Below the pieces are notes generated by a model. That model did no database searches. It was not told the origin of the DNA and saw only the letters and a program-made list of their open reading frames with translations. The position numbers and the translations under genes are program-made. Source: an uncultured Christensenellaceae bacterium (GTDB lineage: Bacteria > Bacillota > Clostridia > Christensenellales > CAG-314). Taken from it: 23,319 nucleotides of DNA. The stretch lies in NCBI GenBank assembly GCA_910586905.1, contig CAJUIV010000021.1, forward strand, positions 1 through 23,319, in the 5' to 3' direction. Of the stretch, positions 14,546-22,111 are shown piece after piece (the stretch's first letter is position 1; every line of letters starts with the position of its first letter).

Positions 14546-14808
14546 TCAATCGTCGCCCAACTGTTCTAACACCACGTACACGTCTTTTATATCGTTTGAC
14601 GATATAATTGCATCCTTTTCGTCAAGCAATTATAAAGACGTTTAAAAAGCGAAGATAATTCCTCATCGTCCATCACTATAGTATTTGAAAAAGCTTCCAT
14701 CAAAAACAGAGCGTAATAAAGCCGAATGTCTTGTTTGGTTGAAATAATTTCTTCTGTAATACCTAAAGTTTCGGTATGCGTATTATTTATTTTAGTTTTA
14801 TTTTTCAT
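14546..14808 (-). pseudogene. Small gene broken by a one-base deletion
   Basis: From ATG 14808 the frame reads KNKTKINNTHTETLGITEEI, then ALFLMEAFSNTIVMDDEELS and SLFKRLYN, and ends as a basic nonsense tail at 14587. If one A is restored at 14630-14631, the frame continues as LLDEKDAIISSNDIKDVYVV and then LEQLGDD to a TGA at 14546. That makes an 88-aa acidic protein with a natural end. The gene is the first one behind the divergent promoter opposite the XRE repressor. The family is unknown; gene products in this place are often small antirepressors or accessory proteins. No slippery heptamer is present, so programmed frameshifting is unlikely. Confidence 0.6.
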
Positions 14809-14834
14809 ATTCAACTCTTCCCGAAATGCACAGA

Positions 14835-14904
14835 CATTGCCTGTATAAATATTTTATAACAGGCAATGCTTGTATGTCAAGTATTTTACAAGCAATTCTT
14901 GTAT
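14835..14904. promoter_or_regulatory. Operator region between XRE repressor and toxin operon
   Basis: A perfect dyad CATTGCCTGT / ACAGGCAATG (14835-14844 and 14859-14868) overlaps the minus-strand promoter. Two direct copies of GCAAT(G/T)CTTGTAT (14863-14875 and 14892-14904) lie 29 bp apart, the second across the -10 of the XRE gene. This is the arrangement of repressor half-sites in phage and toxin control regions. Binding by the XRE protein is inferred. Confidence 0.65.
14853..14880 (-). promoter_or_regulatory. Promoter of the toxin operon
   Basis: On the minus strand, consensus TTGACA (14875-14880) and TATAAA (14853-14858) are 16 bp apart and sit inside the dyad. It would drive the broken small gene, the fragment, the toxin and the immunity array. 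Confidence 0.7.
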
Positions 14905-14907
14905 AAT
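14902..14907 (+). promoter_or_regulatory. -10 box of the XRE repressor gene
   Basis: TATAAT lies 21 bp before the ATG. No good -35 is found at 16-18 bp, so the promoter may depend on flanking sequence. It overlaps the second direct repeat, suggesting autoregulation. Confidence 0.45.
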
Positions 14908-14928
14908 AGAAATTAAAGAGGCAAAAAT

Positions 14929-15153
14929 ATGATAAATTTAGAAAAAATAAAAATTGAATTACAAAACGCTATCAAAAACAGTCCAAAAACTCAAGTGGAA
15001 ATAGCAAAAAAAATTGGAGTTAAACAGCAGACAGTCGCACAATACTTATCTGGCAGAGCAATGCCGGCGTTAGACACTTTCGCTAACCTTTGCGCGGTAC
15101 TGGACCTTGACGCGAACGAAATTCTTTGCGTTGCCGATTATAAACACAACTGA
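14929..15153 (+). CDS. XRE-family (Cro/CI-type) transcriptional repressor
   Basis: This 74-aa protein is almost entirely one helix-turn-helix domain: QVEIAKKIGVKQQTVAQYLS (about residues 22-41), followed by GRAMPALDTFANLCAVLDLD and NEILCV. The fold is the five-helix lambda-repressor type. AGAGG precedes the ATG by 8 nt. It is transcribed away from the minus-strand toxin operon, and the shared 120-bp region holds the promoters, a dyad and two direct repeats. It most likely keeps the toxin operon silent and controls itself (inference). It has no protease or ligand domain, so derepression would need another factor. Confidence 0.85.
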   Translation: MINLEKIKIELQNAIKNSPKTQVEIAKKIGVKQQTVAQYLSGRAMPALDTFANLCAVLDLDANEILCVADYKHN

Positions 15154-15169
15154 AAAAGACTTAAACGCA

Positions 15170-15209
15170 AAACCGCAGCGCTAAACGAACGCGCTGCGGT
15201 TTGTTTATT
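15170..15209 (+). terminator. Intrinsic terminator of the XRE gene
   Basis: AAACCGCAGCGC (15170-15181), a 9-nt loop, GCGCTGCGGTTT (15191-15202) and then a T-rich tail. The 12-bp stem is perfect. Confidence 0.85.
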
Positions 15210-15336
15210 CTTAATTTTGATATTTCTTTACGGATGGCAATTATTTACGCTTAAAAGCTGTACGGTTTTCTATCAGTTAAATTTTACTCAGTATAACAGT
15301 AGCCGATAACAATACCGTAAGCTGTTTGCCGTTAGT

Positions 15337-15987
15337 TTACAGTTGCTTCACAGCCAGTATTTCCTCGGACGGTTCTTCCGACACTACCGTGATTTTACTT
15401 ACCGATACTTCGTACGCAGTGCGCGTAACTACCGTTTCATCGGGTAATTTCTTTTGATAATTGCGCGACTGAACGCGTCCCGACAAATTTATATGTTCTC
15501 CTACGGGCAAACCGCTGGCAAAACGCGCGTTTCTGCCCCAAACGATGCAGGGAATATAGTCGCTTTTGTTGTATTGACGGTTAACGGCTATAAGCAAATC
15601 GCATATTTCGCGGTTGAAAGGCGTTGTGCGGTATACGGGCGGTTTGCAAATATAGCCGCTCAGTTCTACGGTATTGGGGTTTATCGTGTCGTCGTAATCG
15701 AATACGTCGCGCACAAAAACCGTAAGCATAAGCTTGCTACGTTCGCCCACGGTTTTGTTGTAACTGCGGAATTGACCTTTGATACTTACGTTTGCTCCGT
15801 CGTAAAACTTATCGTCTACCAGATGCTCCGATACGGAAATAGGCAGTAAATCGTCCATACCGGATAAGCGTTTGACGGATAAAGTAACTTCGTAAAATTT
15901 CTCGCCGAACACTTCGTGCGAAAACGCCGGTTCCCCCACGACTTTGCCCGAAAGCGTTACGGCGTTGTTAGTCATATTTGTATTCAT
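15337..15987 (-). CDS. ssb: Single-stranded DNA-binding protein with two OB folds
   Basis: This 216-aa protein has an N-terminal OB-type unit (residues about 8-100: VTLSGKVVGEPAFSHEVFGE, YEVTLSVKRLSG, VSIKGQFRSYNK). A second unit (about 105-203) follows the SSB plan: NTVELSGYICKPPVYRTTPF, REICDLLIAVNRQY, IPCIVWGRNARFA, GEHINLSGRVQSRNY. This layout is typical of SSB-like proteins in clostridial lineages. The acidic tail that ends in DDIPF in standard SSB is missing; it ends AVKQL. ATG at 15987 has a near-perfect AGGAGGAG upstream. It lies 51 nt after the deacetylase gene on the same strand. It could be an accessory SSB rather than the replication one. Confidence 0.8.
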   Translation of the reverse strand: MNTNMTNNAVTLSGKVVGEPAFSHEVFGEKFYEVTLSVKRLSGMDDLLPISVSEHLVDDKFYDGANVSIKGQFRSYNKTVGERSKLMLTVFVRDVFDYDDTINPNTVELSGYICKPPVYRTTPFNREICDLLIAVNRQYNKSDYIPCIVWGRNARFASGLPVGEHINLSGRVQSRNYQKKLPDETVVTRTAYEVSVSKITVVSEEPSEEILAVKQL

Positions 15988-16038
15988 ATTTATTCTCCTC
16001 CTGTGTTTTTCAAGAAAAAATATAGTATCTAAACGTTG

Positions 16039-16785
16039 TTAAAGCGTGGTATTCGTTTGCTGTTTTATCTGTTTGCCGGAGTTATCGATATAATAGTTTT
16101 CGGTGTAAATCAATTTCCCTATCGGACAGAATTTAAGATTTTTGAGTTTTAGCGCTTCGAATATCAACGGCAGCGCTTCGACGATATGGTCGCTGTTGTT
16201 GTGGCAAAGTATAATATCTCCCGACTTGGCGCTTTGTACGCGTTCGGCAATTTGACGGGCGGACAATCCTTTCCAATCCAGACTGTCCACGCTCCATTGT
16301 ATCGTGTACAGTCCGAGCGACGTAGCCGTATTTATAAGTTGATTGTTGTAGTCGCCGAAAGGAGGACGAAACAGCGTTACGGATTTGCCCGTTATATCGA
16401 AGATTTTTTTACTGCTTTCGGAAAGTTCTTTTGCGCACTGTTCGGACGTCAGTTTGCTCATTTGAGGATGAGTTGAACTGTGCGTACCTATTTCGAAGCC
16501 GCGGCTGTTTATTTCCGCAACCATTTCGGGATATTTATCTATCCAAAACCCTACCAGAAAGAACGTTGCTTTTACACCGTACTTGTCGCATACGTCCATA
16601 ATCTGACGTGTTTTATCCGCGCCCCAAGCGGCGTCGAAGCTTATTGCCACGTAGTTATCCGTACGGTCTACGCAATATATCGGCGTAAGCCTTTTGTCGG
16701 CGTAAACCTGCGATACGCCGCCGATACAGCATACAAGCATAACGCATATAAGCGTAACGGAAATTGCAACGATAGTCTGTTTCAC
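16039..16785 (-). CDS. Polysaccharide deacetylase, PdaB/YlxY-like (CE4)
   Basis: This 248-aa NodB-fold enzyme removes acetyl groups from peptidoglycan or a related glycan outside the membrane. The N-terminal helix (IVAISVTLICVMLVCCIGG) acts as signal or anchor. Motif 1 is SFDAAWG (49-55), the form used by sporulation-type deacetylases in place of TFDDG: the first Asp is kept (D51) and the second is replaced. Motif 2 is HSSTH (102-106), motif 3 RPPFGDYN (140-147), motif 4 around WSVDSLDW, and motif 5 ILCHNN with H195. The start is GTG 16785 with AAGGAGT upstream. Loss of the second motif-1 Asp leaves it open how metal is bound. A spore-cortex or cell-wall role is inferred from family. Confidence 0.85.
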   Translation of the reverse strand: MKQTIVAISVTLICVMLVCCIGGVSQVYADKRLTPIYCVDRTDNYVAISFDAAWGADKTRQIMDVCDKYGVKATFFLVGFWIDKYPEMVAEINSRGFEIGTHSSTHPQMSKLTSEQCAKELSESSKKIFDITGKSVTLFRPPFGDYNNQLINTATSLGLYTIQWSVDSLDWKGLSARQIAERVQSAKSGDIILCHNNSDHIVEALPLIFEALKLKNLKFCPIGKLIYTENYYIDNSGKQIKQQTNTTL

Positions 16786-16841
16786 TAAACACTCCTTAGC
16801 CGCGTGCTAACCGCGCCGCCGATACGCTTAAACGTACTTCG

Positions 16842-16850
16842 ATTATATCA
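16842..16850 (-). promoter_or_regulatory. Extended -10 promoter of the deacetylase gene
   Basis: Minus strand TG-A-TATAAT lies about 57 bp before the GTG. There is no clear -35, which fits an extended -10 promoter. Confidence 0.5.
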
Positions 16851-16940
16851 CGCGAGCGTCTGTAAGATTTTTTACAAAAAAGTCGAAAAAAGTATATTTT
16901 TGTATTAAATTATTCGAACGCCGCGAAAAGTATGTTAAAT

Positions 16941-16993
16941 TTGACAAAAGAAAAAATCTTCCGCAAAACGACAGGCGTTATGCAAAAGATTTT
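16941..16993 (-). terminator. Terminator of the DUF421 gene
   Basis: AAAATCTTTTGC pairs with GCGGAAGATTTT, with an inner AACG/CGTT stem, followed on the minus strand by TTCTTTT. It lies just after the DUF421 stop. Confidence 0.7.
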
Positions 16994-17003
16994 GTAATTT
17001 TTT

Positions 17004-17696
17004 TCAATTCAACTTTTTTTTGTAAGTTATATCCAGTTTTTTTGTGTTATCGTTGTAAACGGCGTAAAGTATTTTCGACAGCTCCGCATCCTGATTTTGC
17101 AGTTCGCGCTTGAGCCACTTTTTGTCTTTGTTTATTTCGTTCAGCCCAAAGCCGCTTATCTGCCCGTCCACCACGACGTAGGACGTTAACTCCGGCTTGG
17201 CGTCGGGTATTGTGGGAAAGTCTTCCTTTTTGAGCTGACGGCTGTTATCCTTTGCCAAAATACTAAGTTCGCCGTTGGTTTCGAAAACCGCGTACTCTAT
17301 TTCGCTCAAATCGAAGTAACCTTTTTCGCGCGCAAGTCCGACCAAATCGTAAAAATCGATTTTGCTCTTTTTAAGCTGCTCGAAATCTACCTCGCCTTCG
17401 CTTATGAGTATAAGGGGTTTACCGCGCAAAAATCTTTTAAAAAAGTTGGCTTTGCGCCCCAAAAGCGTTACTATCAAGTCGAACAGGAAAAACACCGCCA
17501 TAGCTATCAAATAGTAATAAAACGGCGTATCGGTTTCCGTCGCCATTTCGGCGGCTATCGAGCCTATGGAAATGCCAGTTACGTAGTCTATAAAGTCCAA
17601 TTCCGCGATTTGCTTTTTGCCTAGAAATTTGGAAATTATAAATAACGTAACGTAAGATAACGATGCGAATAACAAAACTTTTACTATATCGTGCAT
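17004..17696 (-). CDS. DUF421 (YetF/YcaP-like) membrane protein
   Basis: This 230-aa protein starts with three membrane helices (VLLFASLSYVTLFIISKFLG, FIDYVTGISIGSIAAEMA, YYLIAMAVFFLFDLIVTLLG). The conserved GKKQIAELDFIDYVTGISIG motif sits between the first two. A cytoplasmic domain follows (KPLILISEGEVDFEQLKKSK, VGLAREKGYFDLSEIEYAVF, ETNGELSILAK). This is the standard DUF421 plan; YetF-type proteins are linked to stress or spore-related membrane functions, but the biochemical role is unknown. No strong ribosome site is seen before ATG 17696. It appears to be transcribed alone, with terminators before and after. Confidence 0.85.
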   Translation of the reverse strand: MHDIVKVLLFASLSYVTLFIISKFLGKKQIAELDFIDYVTGISIGSIAAEMATETDTPFYYYLIAMAVFFLFDLIVTLLGRKANFFKRFLRGKPLILISEGEVDFEQLKKSKIDFYDLVGLAREKGYFDLSEIEYAVFETNGELSILAKDNSRQLKKEDFPTIPDAKPELTSYVVVDGQISGFGLNEINKDKKWLKRELQNQDAELSKILYAVYNDNTKKLDITYKKKLN

Positions 17697-17854
17697 ACGG
17701 TAATTATTGCCTAAAAACCTATATTTATACTTAGGTATACAATCAAATTATTAGCGCATGCTTCGAAGGAGAATAAACTTAAGACAACTTAATCCGCAGA
17801 TTTTTTTCTAATAAAACCGCGAGGACGTAGAAATTGTTTTTTAAAAGTTACGTC

Positions 17855-17896
17855 TTTAAGCGAAAATTTAAAAGAACGCATAAATTATGCGTTCTT
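17855..17896 (-). terminator. Terminator of the acyltransferase-gltS operon
   Basis: AAGAACGCATAA and TTATGCGTTCTT form a near-perfect hairpin (17872-17896), followed on the minus strand by a T-rich stretch. The gap between this hairpin and the DUF421 start (17697-17871) holds no further gene that I can see. Confidence 0.75.
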
Positions 17897-17923
17897 ATAT
17901 TTTAAAAAGATTTTTTGTATAAG

Positions 17924-19354
17924 CTACGATTCGGCGCTTCCGCCGTCGCCGCCGTCGCCGGAAGAATCCGCAGATTGCGTTTTGGATTTGCGCCGTTTAG
18001 GTTTAAAAAACACGACAAACGTCATTACAAAAAACAGTCCCACACACGCCGCAGCGGTAATTATACTAGCCGTCATACTTGTAGGCGCGTAACCGGCAAG
18101 CAAAAGCATAGGAAAGCCGAAACACATTGCAGGCACGCTTTGCATAATCAGGTTGTTCGCCGCGGGCGTAGAAAATTTGGGGTCGATTTCTCTTAACAGA
18201 ATAATACCCGTGGACGCCGTACCGGTAAGCATACCGAACAGCGACACCATCGCTTGATAACGGTACGTCGGATAAATGCGCTTGCAAACGAAATTGAGGT
18301 ACGCAAACGTCGCGGCTGTACCCAAAGCGCAAACTATAAATAAAGGCAGCAGCAGTTCCTTTACAGCGCTGATTTCTATCGCGCTTATGCCCGCCAAAAT
18401 CATTATGTCGAACACAAAACCGGAAACACGGTTGAGCAGAAAGTTATTTATATAATCCTTTTTGACTACGTTTTTACGGCGAAGCAAAAACATCATTTGT
18501 TTTACCAACAGTGCAAACAGCGTGCCAAACAAAAAGTTAAAGCCCCAAATAAGCGGTTTTAAAGTATTTTCTCCGAATTTGCCTAAGATACCTGTATCTA
18601 TAACGGCCGTAAGACCGAACATAACCAGAAAAGTCAAAAGATACGTTCCCAAAACGAAAGCTACTTGCACCGTGAACTTATCAATAGATTCCGTAAGCGG
18701 AATATCGTTAGGCGCTATCGCTTCCTCTACCGTTTCGGTAAACTCGCCGCTTTCCGCGTCCAACAGGCGTTTTTTGCGTTTTAAAATATTGAGATATATA
18801 ACCCCGCCTATACACGCGACCAAAAATCCTACCGTAGCGATAGTTAATCCGAAGCTTTTACCGCCCGCAAAACCGTAACCTTCGTATACCGAACCGAAAT
18901 TAAGCGCCTGTCCCGGTCCTTGACCGAAACCGAGAGCGAGCAGTATGCCGGAAGCCGGTAAAACGTTACTCATAACAAGTGAAAGCAAAATAGTTACGAC
19001 CAGTCCCACAACGCCCTGTACCAAATAAGTGCTTACTACTATAGCGCCGGTTTTTATCACTATTCCCGTACCGTCCGAACGGTTGGAATCCGTTTTGAGC
19101 GCTATAGAAATAAACCCGAGCGCCAAACAGTGATAAGCCAAACCTTCCATAAACTTGGTATCAATAAATTTGTTAACGGCGGGAATAAACTTAAAAGCGA
19201 AAATTATAAGTCCGCCTATAACGGCGCTGGGAAGCAGCGATTTGCGTACGAAAGGAATCGTTTTACGCAAAACGTTACCCACCATAATAGCTACAAGCAA
19301 AATGCCTATTTGCACTATTGCAGACCAAAAATCGTAGTCCCAAGTGTTATACAT
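17924..19354 (-). CDS. gltS: Sodium/glutamate symporter, GltS family (ESS)
   Basis: This 476-aa protein has about a dozen hydrophobic segments in two inverted halves. Family landmarks are the re-entrant loop GFGQGPGQALNFG (142-154) and its counterpart in the second half, MLTGTASTGIILLREIDP. It imports glutamate with sodium. It is longer than the usual 400 residues because of a charged cytoplasmic loop in the middle (LKRKKRLLDAESGEFTETVE) and a C-terminal basic-then-Gly/Asp/Ser tail (KPKRRKSKTQ, then GDGGDGGSAES). The tail is coded by a short GC-rich repeat. ATG at 19354 overlaps the end of the acyltransferase gene by 8 nt, so the two are translated together. The substrate could be another dicarboxylate-type amino acid. 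Confidence 0.88.
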   Translation of the reverse strand: MYNTWDYDFWSAIVQIGILLVAIMVGNVLRKTIPFVRKSLLPSAVIGGLIIFAFKFIPAVNKFIDTKFMEGLAYHCLALGFISIALKTDSNRSDGTGIVIKTGAIVVSTYLVQGVVGLVVTILLSLVMSNVLPASGILLALGFGQGPGQALNFGSVYEGYGFAGGKSFGLTIATVGFLVACIGGVIYLNILKRKKRLLDAESGEFTETVEEAIAPNDIPLTESIDKFTVQVAFVLGTYLLTFLVMFGLTAVIDTGILGKFGENTLKPLIWGFNFLFGTLFALLVKQMMFLLRRKNVVKKDYINNFLLNRVSGFVFDIMILAGISAIEISAVKELLLPLFIVCALGTAATFAYLNFVCKRIYPTYRYQAMVSLFGMLTGTASTGIILLREIDPKFSTPAANNLIMQSVPAMCFGFPMLLLAGYAPTSMTASIITAAACVGLFFVMTFVVFFKPKRRKSKTQSADSSGDGGDGGSAES

Positions 19355-20492
19355 CGTTAGATACCTCGAATAAATGTAAGTACTTAAGCGCGCAAAACCG
19401 TTTGCCGCCTTTTATTTGTAATATTTCGCCGTCAACGTAAAAATTGAATTTGCGTTTGCCCACTACGGTTAACGCCGTCATTTGAGAAAACGGATAAAAC
19501 GCGCTTTTTTTACCTATTACGGTTATACCGCTTGCATCTGCGGCGATACTCCGTCCATCCAGCAGTTCTTTGCGTTTTAAGCGTACGCTTTTAAAAAACT
19601 TTATATCTCTGTCTTCGAAACGAATTTCGTTCCGCTCCGCTCGCTTTTTCAGTTCACTTTTTTCCCACTCGTGCCACTCGTAAACGCGGGAAAAATTTTC
19701 CGACGGAGAAATAGACAAATCTTCGTTATAAGTCCACTCCGCGCCGCAGTTTCTGCACTTGAAACGCGACTTGTGCGATTGGATTGCCGATACCGCCCCG
19801 CATTTAGGACACATATACAAAACTCTTTCTATATTTTCCGCGCGGCGGCGGCTTTTAAATTTTACGCCCGATAATGTGTCGTCTACATTGAGTTCCGTTT
19901 TGATGATTTCAAACAGCTCCGGTACGCTTAAACTTTTTAACTCTTCTGCAGACAATACGCGCTTGACGTAACCGAGCATTTTGCCTTTGCGCGTCTTTTT
20001 TCCCCAACGCGGGTCGGAACCGTACCCGCCTTGTATATTGTAAAGAATAAGCGGCGCTTTGCATAATTTAGCAAGTTTTGCCGCGGCGTCGGTTATCTCC
20101 CATTGTCCGCCGGAATAAGTGCGGTTCCCCTCGGGGAACAGACCCACTATTCCGCCCTCTTTAAGCACAGTTAACGAATCGCGTACGGCTTGCAAATCTT
20201 TTACCGATTTGCTTTTGGGGATAGGCGCTGCCAAATATCTGATAATAGGCGAAACAAACTTGATATTGAACAAATCGTCCGAAGCGTAAAAATAAACCGG
20301 ACGTTTAAAAGACAGCGACACGAAAAACGGGTCTAACGTAGTCGTGTGATTGCACATAACTATTGCCGGTCCCGTTATATTGGTTTTTATCGCGGTAAAA
20401 TTGTACTTAAGCTTTGTATGCCATCTAAATATAACGCGCAAAAACGCAAATATCGCGCGATGTCTGCGTTTTACCCATTTTGTACGAGCCAT
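19347..20492 (-). CDS. PlsC-type acyltransferase with zinc ribbon and C-terminal domain
   Basis: Residues about 25-200 are a lysophospholipid acyltransferase domain, with the catalytic NHTTTLD (H49-x4-D54), the FPEGNRT block (119-125) and a proline-rich block (LAAPIPKSKS). It would add an acyl chain to 1-acyl-glycerol-3-phosphate or a similar lipid at the inner membrane face. Unusually, it continues with a zinc ribbon (C228, C231, C246, C249 in MCPKCG and CRNCG). About 120 more residues follow, with a strand-rich end (SGITVIGKKSAFYPFSQMTA, KFNFYVDGEILQIKGGKRF) like a PH/GRAM fold. There is no long membrane helix. ATG 20492 follows a good promoter. It is coupled to gltS by overlap. Confidence 0.82.
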   Translation of the reverse strand: MARTKWVKRRHRAIFAFLRVIFRWHTKLKYNFTAIKTNITGPAIVMCNHTTTLDPFFVSLSFKRPVYFYASDDLFNIKFVSPIIRYLAAPIPKSKSVKDLQAVRDSLTVLKEGGIVGLFPEGNRTYSGGQWEITDAAAKLAKLCKAPLILYNIQGGYGSDPRWGKKTRKGKMLGYVKRVLSAEELKSLSVPELFEIIKTELNVDDTLSGVKFKSRRRAENIERVLYMCPKCGAVSAIQSHKSRFKCRNCGAEWTYNEDLSISPSENFSRVYEWHEWEKSELKKRAERNEIRFEDRDIKFFKSVRLKRKELLDGRSIAADASGITVIGKKSAFYPFSQMTALTVVGKRKFNFYVDGEILQIKGGKRFCALKYLHLFEVSNDV

Positions 20493-20509
20493 CGTAACCC
20501 CAAACTTAA

Positions 20510-20538
20510 TTTATACCTTGTTCGCCACGTATAATCAA
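20510..20538 (-). promoter_or_regulatory. Promoter of the acyltransferase-gltS operon
   Basis: Minus strand TTGATT (20533-20538) and TATAAA (20510-20515) are 17 bp apart; the ATG is 18 bp further on. Confidence 0.7.
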
Positions 20539-20539
20539 A

Positions 20540-20564
20540 TAAAAGCGGAAAGTTACTTCCGCTT
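20540..20564 (-). terminator. Hairpin upstream of the acyltransferase promoter
   Basis: AAGCGGAA (20543-20550) and TTCCGCTT (20557-20564) form a perfect 8-bp stem with a 6-nt loop. On the minus strand it is followed by TTATTT. It would stop any transcription from the right before the promoter. The stretch 20565-20848 is AT-rich and holds no gene or clear signal that I can see. Confidence 0.55.
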
Positions 20565-20848
20565 CTTTCAACGAACAAAATATAAGTATTCTTGACAATA
20601 TTTTATAATAAACGCCATACACGCGCATTTTTTACAGCTTTTTGCTGTGAACAGATAATTTTAAGGTTAAATAAATCGTATTGAGTTACGGCTATGTAAC
20701 ATTTAACAAATAGCATTTCACATAATACAATATATTTTATAAGCTGACTGACCTAAGGATTAGTAAAAAAACAAGACAAAGTTACACTTCGCCTTAGTTA
20801 TTATCCGCTCTATCGTCTTTTCAAATGACATTGAATAGTGAATCGATA

Positions 20849-20889
20849 AAAAAAACAAAAGTCGGAATAACTTTCGCCGTTCCGACTTT
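20849..20889 (-). terminator. Terminator of the restriction-modification operon
   Basis: AAAGTCGGAA (20858-20867) pairs with TTCCGACTTT (20880-20889). On the minus strand it is followed by TGTTTTTTTTA. It lies about 130 bp after the methyltransferase stop. Confidence 0.85.
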
Positions 20890-21018
20890 CAGGTTTTATA
20901 TAAATGTTTATTTTTGGCTTGTCCTTTTAGGTGCGTTCGATTGATATTTATTATATTGTTTTTATATTCTCCCTATGGAACATAAACCTTATCTAAGTAT
21001 TTTTTATTTAGAAGATAT

Positions 21019-22107
21019 TTATAAAACATATTCTACAAACTTAGAGTCTTTTAATCTTAATTTCGTTGTCTTTATAGCTTCTTCGGAATTATCAATACCT
21101 ACCCACTTTCTTTGCAAATTCTCAGCGGCAACTAACGTAGTGCCTCCTCCCGCAAAACAATCTAAAACAATACTATCCCGATTGGATGACTGCTCTATTA
21201 TCAGTTTTAGCATCTCTTCATTTTTTTGAGTTGGGTACATGGGATATTGAGGGTCTTTAAACTCCCAAATATCCTGTATTTTTTTACCTTTATGTTCGGC
21301 AGCATATTTTTTGATTCTGGGATTTCCAGAGGATGACCATTCAATCAAGCCTTGCTCATCTAATTTATCAAGTTCTTTGGGATTCGTCCGCCAGTGTCTG
21401 CCTTTGGGAGGATACATTCCTCTCCAACATTCTCCTGTCGGACCGTTTGATGTTTCACCGGGAGCATGTACAGGAATCGTTGTATAATAGCCTTTTTCAT
21501 CTTGTTGTGTGTATCGTTTTTTTATTTCCTCTTTTGTCAAAGGCTTTGTTATATCATTCCATATATTTTTACCTTTTATTTTAGCATAAAACAATATTAC
21601 ATCTTTTTCATTTCCGTATGCGTTTCTATAAAAATTCTTTGGATTCGATTTTATTCTTGTTATATCGTTTATAAAATTCCCTATTCCGAAAATTTCATCG
21701 ATAATCAATTTGCAATAATGCCCCATTTTTGTATCAATATGGAAATACAAACTGCCCTCATCGGACAAAAGTCTATGCATAATTACTATTCTTTTACGAA
21801 TAAAATCCAAGTAATCATCTAAAGAATATTTATCTCTATAAGCAAGTTTTCCGTCTTTAGGCATACTGACAGATTGACATTTATCTTCCGTCATACAAAA
21901 GTCTTGATTCGTATTAAAAGGAGGGTCAATGTAAATCAAATCGATTTTACCCTCATATCCGTTCTGCAATAAAAAACTCAAGCCTTTGAAGTTATCGCCT
22001 TTTATTAACAGCGACGAATCTTTGGGGATATTACAATCCAACTCAAACGATTTGGATTCACGCAGAATTTCAGAAATACTCTCTTTATTTCTATAATAGA
22101 TTTCCAT
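21019..22107 (-). CDS. Type II DNA methyltransferase (beta-class, adenine or N4-cytosine)
   Basis: This 362-aa enzyme transfers a methyl group from S-adenosylmethionine to a base in its recognition site. Motif IV (YIDPPFNTN, DPPF at 61-64) comes before motif I (VLDCFAGGGTT, 314-324), the circular order of beta-class enzymes. The target-recognition region lies between them (about 150-290, with NPKNFYRNAYGNEKDVILFY and WRGMYPPKGRHWRTNPKEL). The DPPF form with an FAGGGTT loop fits either N6-adenine or N4-cytosine. It starts 4 nt after the stop of the endonuclease gene, so the pair is one operon in the order endonuclease then methyltransferase. It protects the host DNA from that endonuclease. The recognition sequence cannot be read from the protein. 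Confidence 0.9.
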   Translation of the reverse strand: MEIYYRNKESISEILRESKSFELDCNIPKDSSLLIKGDNFKGLSFLLQNGYEGKIDLIYIDPPFNTNQDFCMTEDKCQSVSMPKDGKLAYRDKYSLDDYLDFIRKRIVIMHRLLSDEGSLYFHIDTKMGHYCKLIIDEIFGIGNFINDITRIKSNPKNFYRNAYGNEKDVILFYAKIKGKNIWNDITKPLTKEEIKKRYTQQDEKGYYTTIPVHAPGETSNGPTGECWRGMYPPKGRHWRTNPKELDKLDEQGLIEWSSSGNPRIKKYAAEHKGKKIQDIWEFKDPQYPMYPTQKNEEMLKLIIEQSSNRDSIVLDCFAGGGTTLVAAENLQRKWVGIDNSEEAIKTTKLRLKDSKFVEYVL

Positions 22108-22111
22108 AATA

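Noticed and set aside
14587..14640. Programmed frameshift in the small gene before the toxin
   Set aside because: The join would need a -1 shift, but there is no slippery heptamer; the hairpin at 14588-14606 lies beyond the shift point by a short distance but lacks the required signal.
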